Source of the DNA: Brevibacterium sp. 239c
GTDB taxonomy: Bacteria; Actinomycetota; Actinomycetes; Actinomycetales; Brevibacteriaceae
Assembly (NCBI RefSeq): GCF_900169365.1
Contig: NZ_FXZH01000020.1
Location: forward strand, 1 to 64,000
Direction: 5' to 3'
Length of the DNA stretch: 64,000 nt
Shown piece by piece: positions 58,635-64,000 of this stretch. The notes below the pieces were generated by a model. It ran no database searches, was not told where the DNA came from, and saw only the letters and a program-made list of their open reading frames with translations. The stretch's first letter is position 1, and each line of letters begins with the position of its first letter. A program made the translations under genes and the position numbers.

Positions 58635-60038
58635 TTACAGGCCTGCGATGAGAGCTTCGGCCTGTGGGTGCGTGGGCTCGAAGGGATTCTTCAGCGCCAC
58701 GGCGCGACCGGATTCATCGTTGAGTCTCAGATGCACCCAGTCGACGGTGTAGTCCCGGCGTGCGGCATGGGCGGCCCGGACGAATTCGCCGCGGATGGCT
58801 GCCCGAGTGCTCGCCGGTGGCACGTCTTTGGCCTTCTCCCGTGCTTCCGACGAGACCAGGTTCTTCGCCATTCCGGTCCGTTCCAGCTTGGGGAACAGGC
58901 CGGTGTCAGGTGTGATGTCGTGATAGGCGATGTCGAGGCGAGAGATCCGGGGGTCCGTGAGGTCATCGATGCCACGCGCCAACGCCCGATCGATGAGGGC
59001 CTTCTTCATCACCCAGTCGATCTCCTGATCGACTGCGGAGAAATCCTGGGCGGCCACCGCGTCGAGCATCCGGGTCCACAGGTCGATGACGTAGTCGGCC
59101 ATCCCGTCGTCGCCGAGGCTGTGGTCGCCCTTCTGCACGAGGACCTGCGCGCGGTCACGGTAGTCGGCGAGCAGGTTCAGCGGTGTGATCGTCGTCCCGT
59201 CCGTGCGCTCGAGCGGCACCGAACCGGTGAGGTCCCTGGCGACGAGGCGGATGTCGCGCACTGGGTGGCGCAGACCGTGTTCGGGGATTCGTGCGCCCTG
59301 TTCGATGAGGTCGAGCATGAGCACGGCCGATCCGATCTTGAGCGCCGAGGTGGCTGTCGACATCGAGGAATCACCGACGATGACGTGGAGACGGCGGTAC
59401 TTCTCCGCATCGGCGTGAGGTTCGTCCCTGGCGTTGATGATCGGACGCGACCGTGTCGTGGCCGATGAGAGTCCTTCCCACATCACATCTGATCGTGCCG
59501 AGAGGCCGAACATCATGTCTGAGCGATTCGCTTCGTCATCCGGTTTGAATGAGGACTGTGCGGGGATGATGGCGCCCGCGCCCACCATCAGCTGGCGTGA
59601 GACGAGGAACGGCAGCAGAACCGTGGTCAGGCGATTGAAGTCGAGATTGCGGCGGATGAGGAAATTCTCGTGGGAGCCGTAGGAGTTCCCGGCCGCGTCG
59701 GTGTTGTTCTTGACCATATGGATTCGTCCACCGAGTCCATCGGCTTCGATGCTTGTCTGGGCCTGTCCCAGCAGATCGATCATCAGGGACTCCCCCGCCC
59801 GATCTTGGGTGAGCAGGTCGGTCAAATTGTCGCATTCCGCGGTGGCGTATTCGGGGTGTGAACCCACGTCGAGGTAGAGCCTTGACCCGTTGGGCAGGAA
59901 CACGTTGGAGGAGCGTCCCCACTCGACGATGGGTCGGAACAGATAGCGTGCGATCTCTTCCGGGCCGATGCGACGGTCGTGCTCCCCGGCGGAATGCGCG
60001 AGCCCGTATTCGGTTTCGAGGCCGTAGATTCTGGCCAT
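58635..60038 (-). CDS. pafA: Pup ligase PafA
   Basis: PafA (467 residues) joins deamidated Pup (C-terminal Glu) to lysines of target proteins using ATP. It shares the glutamine-synthetase-like fold with Dop. GLETEYGL gives the metal Glu, LYLDVGSHPEYATAE carries the catalytic Asp57, and the Asn-rich KNNTDAAGNSYGSHENFL block is conserved. Its first base overlaps the prcA stop (TGATG), so the two are coupled. It lacks the Dop-specific loop. Confidence 0.97.
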   Translation of the reverse strand: MARIYGLETEYGLAHSAGEHDRRIGPEEIARYLFRPIVEWGRSSNVFLPNGSRLYLDVGSHPEYATAECDNLTDLLTQDRAGESLMIDLLGQAQTSIEADGLGGRIHMVKNNTDAAGNSYGSHENFLIRRNLDFNRLTTVLLPFLVSRQLMVGAGAIIPAQSSFKPDDEANRSDMMFGLSARSDVMWEGLSSATTRSRPIINARDEPHADAEKYRRLHVIVGDSSMSTATSALKIGSAVLMLDLIEQGARIPEHGLRHPVRDIRLVARDLTGSVPLERTDGTTITPLNLLADYRDRAQVLVQKGDHSLGDDGMADYVIDLWTRMLDAVAAQDFSAVDQEIDWVMKKALIDRALARGIDDLTDPRISRLDIAYHDITPDTGLFPKLERTGMAKNLVSSEAREKAKDVPPASTRAAIRGEFVRAAHAARRDYTVDWVHLRLNDESGRAVALKNPFEPTHPQAEALIAGL

Positions 60039-60727
60039 CAGTCCTCCCGCAGCTGCGCCATCATAGCGTCGCTGAGTCGTTTGAAAGTGCGGTGACCGCT
60101 GGCGTTCCTGTCGAGCACGGCCGCTTCGAGGTCTTTCGTCGGCAGTGTCGCGGCTGTTGCGGTGGCAAGAGCGCGCACACCATGGTCAAAGACCTCTGAC
60201 AGCGGCAGCACCGAGGTCGACAGGTCCTGCAATGCTGCGGTGATGTCATCAGCCTGTCCCCCGATTGCCACATGTTCGGTCTCATCCATGACAGAACCGT
60301 CATAGCTGAGCCGATAGAGCTGATCGGCATCGGCGGTGAGCCCGAGTTCGGCGATGACGAGTTCGACTTCGAAGGGTTTCGCCTCGGTGGTGAAGACCCC
60401 GGCCAGTGTCTGCGCGTAGGCGTTCGTCAGCCCCCGTGCCGTGACATCACTGCGGTGATAGGAGTACCCGCGCAGGTCCGCATACCTCACACCGGCTTGG
60501 CGCATCGTCTCGAATTCGTTGTATTTCCCGACTGCGGCGAAGCCGATGCGGTCGTAGATCTCGGCGATCTTATGCAGCGTCGGTGACGGGTTCTCCGCCA
60601 GCATGAGGATGCCTTCGTCGTAGCGCAGAACCACGACCGACCGGCCCCGGGCGATGCCTTTGCGGGCGAAGTCGGCGCGGTCCTTCATCAGCTGTTCGGG
60701 TGAGACGTAGAACGGTGCCTGGCTCAT
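60038..60727 (-). CDS. prcA: Proteasome subunit alpha PrcA
   Basis: PrcA (229 residues) forms the outer rings of the 20S core and controls entry. The N-terminal gate segment MSQAPFYVSPEQLMKDRADFARKG is typical, and the fold continues through RSVVVLRYDEGILMLAENPS and YDRIGFAAVGKYNEFETMR. As usual it has no N-terminal Thr. It lies 22 nt after prcB and overlaps pafA by one base. Confidence 0.97.
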   Translation of the reverse strand: MSQAPFYVSPEQLMKDRADFARKGIARGRSVVVLRYDEGILMLAENPSPTLHKIAEIYDRIGFAAVGKYNEFETMRQAGVRYADLRGYSYHRSDVTARGLTNAYAQTLAGVFTTEAKPFEVELVIAELGLTADADQLYRLSYDGSVMDETEHVAIGGQADDITAALQDLSTSVLPLSEVFDHGVRALATATAATLPTKDLEAAVLDRNASGHRTFKRLSDAMMAQLRED

Positions 60728-60749
60728 GTGAGTGCCTCATTCATGACGG

Positions 60750-61550
60750 TCATGCCTGTGCTTTCCTTCTCCGCCGGTCGACTACTGCGGTGGCCACCGA
60801 CATCACGGAAGCGGAGGGGATCTCGACGACGCCGTGTTCCAGGTCGACGGTGAAGATCGTCGGTGCGATCTGCCGAACGAAATCGGGGCCGCCAGTGGCC
60901 GAATCATCATCGGAGGCATCGAAGAGTGCTTCAACGGCTACCGACACCGCGGCGTCGGAGTCGAGGTCGGGCTGCCATAGCTTCTTCAGCGCCCCACGGG
61001 CGTAGCCGGACCCGGATCCGATCGAATGGAATCGGTGCTCCTCATATTTTCCGCCGGTGACATCGAAACTGAAGATCTGCCCGGCCGGGGTCGCCTCGTC
61101 GACACCCGCGAAGAGCGGAACGACCGAGAGGCCCTGCATGGCCAGGTTCAGGTTTCCGCGCAGCATCGACGCCAAACGGTTGGCCTTGCCGCCCAGAGAC
61201 AGGCGGGCGCCCTCGATCTTCTCGTAGTGTTCGAGTTCGAGTTGGTAGAGGCGGATGAGATCGAGCGCGAGCCCAGCGGTGCCGGCAATGCCGATGACCG
61301 AGAAATCGTCGGCAGATCGCACCTTCTCCATGGAGTGGGAGGCGATCATGCTCCCGATCGTGGCACGCCGGTCCCCTGCCATGAGGATGCCCGCGGCAGT
61401 GCGGAAACAGATGATCGTCGTCCCCTCCGGAACGTGATTCCCCAGGTCATGCCCGACCGTTGTCGGCAGCGACTCTGGAGCCACGGCGCGGGCGAGTTCG
61501 ACGAACGAGTTGCTCGTCGAACTCAGAAATGCAGGAGAGAATCCTGACAT
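60750..61550 (-). CDS. prcB: Proteasome subunit beta PrcB
   Basis: PrcB (266 residues) is the catalytic subunit. The propeptide of about 43 residues ends in PEG, followed by the nucleophile Thr44 (TTIICFRTAAGILMAGDRRA). Cleavage at Gly43-Thr44 is expected, and Asp and Lys partners are in GDRRATIG and later blocks. ATG 61550 is the start. The longer frame to 61685 is a shadow of pup and dop. It begins 1 nt after the pup stop codon, so translation is coupled. Confidence 0.96.
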   Translation of the reverse strand: MSGFSPAFLSSTSNSFVELARAVAPESLPTTVGHDLGNHVPEGTTIICFRTAAGILMAGDRRATIGSMIASHSMEKVRSADDFSVIGIAGTAGLALDLIRLYQLELEHYEKIEGARLSLGGKANRLASMLRGNLNLAMQGLSVVPLFAGVDEATPAGQIFSFDVTGGKYEEHRFHSIGSGSGYARGALKKLWQPDLDSDAAVSVAVEALFDASDDDSATGGPDFVRQIAPTIFTVDLEHGVVEIPSASVMSVATAVVDRRRRKAQA

Positions 61551-61551
61551 C

Positions 61552-61743
61552 TCATTGGCCGCCCTTCTGGACGAAGTTGCGCACGAACTCCTCTGCGTTG
61601 GATTCGAGGACTCCGTCGATCTCATCGAGGATCGAATCCACGTTCTGGGTGTTGATCTGTCCTTGCACAGCCTCCGGCGGTTCAACGGGTGGTTCTCCCC
61701 CGCCAGCCGAATGGTCTTTCTGAACCTGTTCCTGCGAACTCAT
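61552..61743 (-). CDS. pup: Prokaryotic ubiquitin-like protein Pup
   Basis: Pup is the 63-residue disordered tag attached to proteins for the proteasome. The C-terminal half (NVDSILDEIDGVLESNAEEF, then FVQKGGQ) forms the helix that docks on Mpa. It ends in Gln, so Dop must deamidate it to Glu before PafA can use it. The N-terminal half is Gly/Pro/Glu-rich. Start ATG overlaps the dop stop by 4 nt. It is the only Lys-poor, acidic small gene in the operon. Confidence 0.97.
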   Translation of the reverse strand: MSSQEQVQKDHSAGGGEPPVEPPEAVQGQINTQNVDSILDEIDGVLESNAEEFVRNFVQKGGQ

Positions 61744-63281
61744 TGCGCACCTCTTTCATCGTTCGTCTTTTTCAGTCTATCCACTCCCAGCGCCTGCAGC
61801 AGTCCCTGTGCGTCGTGCACTTGGGCCAGTCTGTCTGCGAGGAGTTCACGGTTGCCCTTGAGCGGTTCACTCATCGGAAGTCGCACGATTCCGTATTCGC
61901 CGGCGTCGAGGACTAGCGAGTCCCAGCTGGCTGCGACCAGTGAGTCCGAGAACCGGGTCACCGCCAAGGATCTGAGGTAGGCCCGGGTTCCGTCGGGCGC
62001 AGACACGACCGCGTTCTCCACCTCAGCTTCGGTGGTCATCCGGCGAATCCGTCCGGCCTTCTCAAGCTTGTAGAACAGGCCCTTCTCGGGGCGGACATCG
62101 TGATATTGGACGTCGATGAGCGCAAGCTTCGGGTGATCCCAGTCAAGGTTCTCCTTCTGCCGGTAGCCTTCGAGCAGGACCCATTTAGCGATCCAGTCGA
62201 TGGAGTCCGAGAGGCTGCGTGGGTCGGTGGCCAAACCGTCGAGGAGTCTTTTCCATTCGCGCAGAACCTCGGTGGTGTCCGCGTCGTCTCCGGCATGTTC
62301 GAGGCAGGCCGCGTAGTACGTGTTCTGGATCTCGAGTGCGGTCATCGTGGTGCCGTCGGACATGGGCAGTTTCGTGCTCAAGCTCAGGTCGTGGCTGACA
62401 TCCCACAGTGCCTGCATCGGGTCGGCGAGTTCGAGTGTGGGCACGATACCCGCCTCGATGAGTCCGAGCACCAGAGAGGTGGAGCCGAATCGGACGAGGG
62501 TGGCCGGTTCGGCCATGGTGGCATCGCCGATGATGACGTGCAGTCGACGATATTTGGCAGGATCGGCGTGGGGTTCGTCTCGGGTGTTGACGATCGGTCG
62601 GCGCAGAGTGGTCTCGAGCCCGACCTCTGCTTCGAAGAAGTCAGCACGCGAGGAGATCTGGAAGCCGGCGGTCTCGCCTTCGCGTCCGATGCCCACTCGT
62701 CCGGATCCACAGAGGATCTGTCTGCTGACGAAGAAGGGGATCAGACCGGCGACGAGGTCATCGAAAGCAACACCGCGGTCGACGAGATAGTTCTCGTGGG
62801 TGCCGTAGGACGATCCCTTCGAATCGGTGTTGTTCTTGTAGAGGTTGACGGGTTCATCCGTTGTTTCCAGACTGCGCACCGAGGCCAAGGCCACCAGATC
62901 TCCAGCCCTGTCGTAGGTGACGAGATCGCGCGGAGTCAGCACTTCCGGTGATGAGTACTCGGGGTGGGCATGATCGACGTAGTAGCGGGCACCGTTCTCG
63001 GTCACGACGTTGGCCAGGTACTGTGCTTCCACGGATTCCTGGGGCATGTGGGTGAGCTGGGAGATGTCGGCGTCGGCGACGTTCATGAAGAAGCCGCGTG
63101 CATCGGCCAGGGGTGATTCGGTAGCGAAGTCCCAGAAGTTCTGTGACGACTTTAGTCCGCGTGGTCCTGCATAGGCGTCGACGACGCGCGCCGAGTCACG
63201 CATCGGGTTCGCTCCCGGATTGCCGGGCTGGCTCAGTCCGAACTCGGTTTCTGAACCCATGACACGGTGGACACTGAGCAT
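61740..63281 (-). CDS. dop: Pup deamidase/depupylase Dop
   Basis: Dop (513 residues) deamidates Pup-Gln and also removes Pup from targets. It begins VHRVMGSETEFGLSQPG with the metal Glu. The conserved YYVDHAHPEYSSPEV carries the catalytic Asp, and VNLYKNNTDSKGSSYGTHENYL is the shared fold block. The Dop loop (around the residues after DFATESPLADARGF) is present. ATG 63281, with GAGGGAG upstream, is the start. It is the first gene of the run dop, pup, prcB, prcA, pafA. Confidence 0.96.
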   Translation of the reverse strand: MLSVHRVMGSETEFGLSQPGNPGANPMRDSARVVDAYAGPRGLKSSQNFWDFATESPLADARGFFMNVADADISQLTHMPQESVEAQYLANVVTENGARYYVDHAHPEYSSPEVLTPRDLVTYDRAGDLVALASVRSLETTDEPVNLYKNNTDSKGSSYGTHENYLVDRGVAFDDLVAGLIPFFVSRQILCGSGRVGIGREGETAGFQISSRADFFEAEVGLETTLRRPIVNTRDEPHADPAKYRRLHVIIGDATMAEPATLVRFGSTSLVLGLIEAGIVPTLELADPMQALWDVSHDLSLSTKLPMSDGTTMTALEIQNTYYAACLEHAGDDADTTEVLREWKRLLDGLATDPRSLSDSIDWIAKWVLLEGYRQKENLDWDHPKLALIDVQYHDVRPEKGLFYKLEKAGRIRRMTTEAEVENAVVSAPDGTRAYLRSLAVTRFSDSLVAASWDSLVLDAGEYGIVRLPMSEPLKGNRELLADRLAQVHDAQGLLQALGVDRLKKTNDERGAQ

Positions 63282-63313
63282 CTGTACTCCCTCTAACGTT
63301 TAGACTCGGGGAC

Positions 63314-63706
63314 GTGGCTGCAAAGAAATCTCATCTCCCGATCGCGTTGACCGTCGACCTCGTCCTGGTCGTCCTATTCACCATCATCGGTCATTACACA
63401 CATTCTCATAATTTCGAACTCCAGGGTCTCATGACCACAGCGTGGCCGTTCCTGGCCGGGCTCGGCATCGCTTGGCTTCTCTCGGCGGTCTGGGACCGCC
63501 CGATCTCTCCTTTGGCCACGGGGACCGCGGTGTGGGCGATCACCGTCCTGCTCGGACTCGTGATTCGCGCTCTGACAGGTGAGGGCACCGCTGGACCATT
63601 CGTCATCGTCGCCGCGAGCCTCAACCTCATCACCTTGGTCGGTTGGCGCATCATCGCCACAGCAGTGACCGGCGGCGGCAGCACTGCTCGTCGACGCCGC
63701 CGCTGA
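63314..63706 (+). CDS. DUF3054 family membrane protein
   Basis: The 130-residue protein has four hydrophobic segments and the family patterns LPIALTVDLVLVVLFTIIGH (first helix) and WPFLAGLGIAWLLSAVW, ending with an Arg-rich tail (TARRRRR). DUF3054 proteins are small actinobacterial membrane proteins without a known role. It is transcribed opposite to dop and mpa and interrupts the proteasome locus. A GTG start lies 33 nt from the dop start. Confidence 0.85.
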   Translation: MAAKKSHLPIALTVDLVLVVLFTIIGHYTHSHNFELQGLMTTAWPFLAGLGIAWLLSAVWDRPISPLATGTAVWAITVLLGLVIRALTGEGTAGPFVIVAASLNLITLVGWRIIATAVTGGGSTARRRRR

Positions 63707-63784
63707 GCACCATCTCTGACTCAGGATGATTACTGTCTTACTCCGCTGATCGTAGCTCCTGAAGCCGACCGCGTACGGGGCGAA

Positions 63785-64000
63785 TCAGACCAGGTCTGAA
63801 TTGGGGTACACCTCGGCGATGTCCGATTCCAACGGAACCGCTGGGGCACCTCGCGTCGTGTCCAGGTGCATCATCCGCAGATGCGTCACTCGCTCCCCCT
63901 TGCGCCCGGAGATCCGTGCCCACTCGTCAGGGTTCGTCGTATTGGGCAGGTCCTCGTGCTCGCTGAACTCTTCGGCGATGGCCTCTTCGAAGTGCTGGGG
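63785..64000 (-). CDS. mpa: Proteasomal ATPase Mpa/ARC, C-terminal end only
   Basis: The last 71 codons of the proteasome-activating AAA ATPase run off the window. [18 protein letters not shown], then [15 protein letters not shown], is the conserved end of the ATPase. Mpa unfolds Pup-tagged proteins and feeds them to the 20S core. Known Mpa proteins end in the GQYL motif that docks into PrcA. Here the tail reads [14 protein letters not shown], so the tyrosine is followed by six further residues. The stop is in frame, with no sign of a frameshift in the last 220 bases. Confidence 0.93.
   Translation of the reverse strand, partial: PQHFEEAIAEEFSEHEDLPNTTNPDEWARISGRKGERVTHLRMMHLDTTRGAPAVPLESDIAEVYPNSDLV

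Overview
The window comes from the chromosome of a high-GC actinobacterium. It carries a complete Pup-proteasome locus (dop, pup, prcB, prcA, pafA, and the end of the mpa/arc ATPase gene). It also has the actinobacterial qcrCAB-ctaE respiratory cluster, RbpA, a mycothiol-type maleylpyruvate isomerase domain, an actinobacterial SecA2, an Rpf protein and the AspT type of aspartate aminotransferase. Together with a putrescine oxidase, this points to Micrococcales, and from memory a Brevibacterium-like organism is the best guess. The genus is an inference, not something the sequence proves. No rRNA, tRNA, CRISPR array or prophage was seen.

Layout. Positions 1-3550 are an insertion-sequence scrap yard. 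An apparently intact IS21-family element (istA, istB) sits inside an IS3-type orfA with a 5-bp target duplication, followed by the lone left end of a second IS21-type element and about 1 kb without genes. Positions 3.6-13.9 kb are conserved core: qcrB, qcrA, qcrC, ctaE, trpD, a DnaQ/GIY-YIG fusion, a membrane protein, an alpha/beta hydrolase, a PlsC acyltransferase and a MerR regulator. Positions 14-24.6 kb hold an orphan ParA, pyruvate carboxylase, peptide deformylase, a hydroxyacyl-CoA dehydrogenase, aspT, a methyltransferase, an Hsp20 gene with an HspR-type operator, an AEC transporter and ferritin.

Positions 24.6-42.6 kb are more accessory. They hold a four-gene operon of two membrane proteins, an M20 amidohydrolase and an amidase. 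Next come an MFS transporter, a hotdog-fold protein and an Rpf protein. A five-gene run follows (putrescine oxidase, APC permease, short AraC regulator, VOC protein, UvrA paralogue). An SDR gene is divergent from a WYL regulator across a perfect palindrome, and an RlpA-like protein follows. Paired GTTAC repeats suggestive of MtrA lie upstream of both cell-wall genes.

Positions 42.6-64 kb return to core: a glycerophosphodiesterase, rbpA next to a polyprenol-phosphate-mannose synthase, a degenerate amidohydrolase, a two-nuclease fusion, secA2, helY, tatC, tatA, pafC, pafB, a DUF3866 gene, two FKBP isomerases and the Pup-proteasome operon. PafA and Dop handle Pup conjugation and activation, PrcA/PrcB form the core protease, and Mpa (cut by the window end) is the unfoldase. 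PafB/PafC belong to the DNA-damage response in relatives.

The least routine items are the nested IS elements, the 5'-3'/3'-5' nuclease fusion, the puo-APC-AraC-VOC-UvrA operon, the amidase/M20 operon with paired membrane proteins, the possible MtrA boxes, and an Mpa C-terminus that runs six residues past the usual terminal tyrosine motif. No clearly new defence or mobile system was found.
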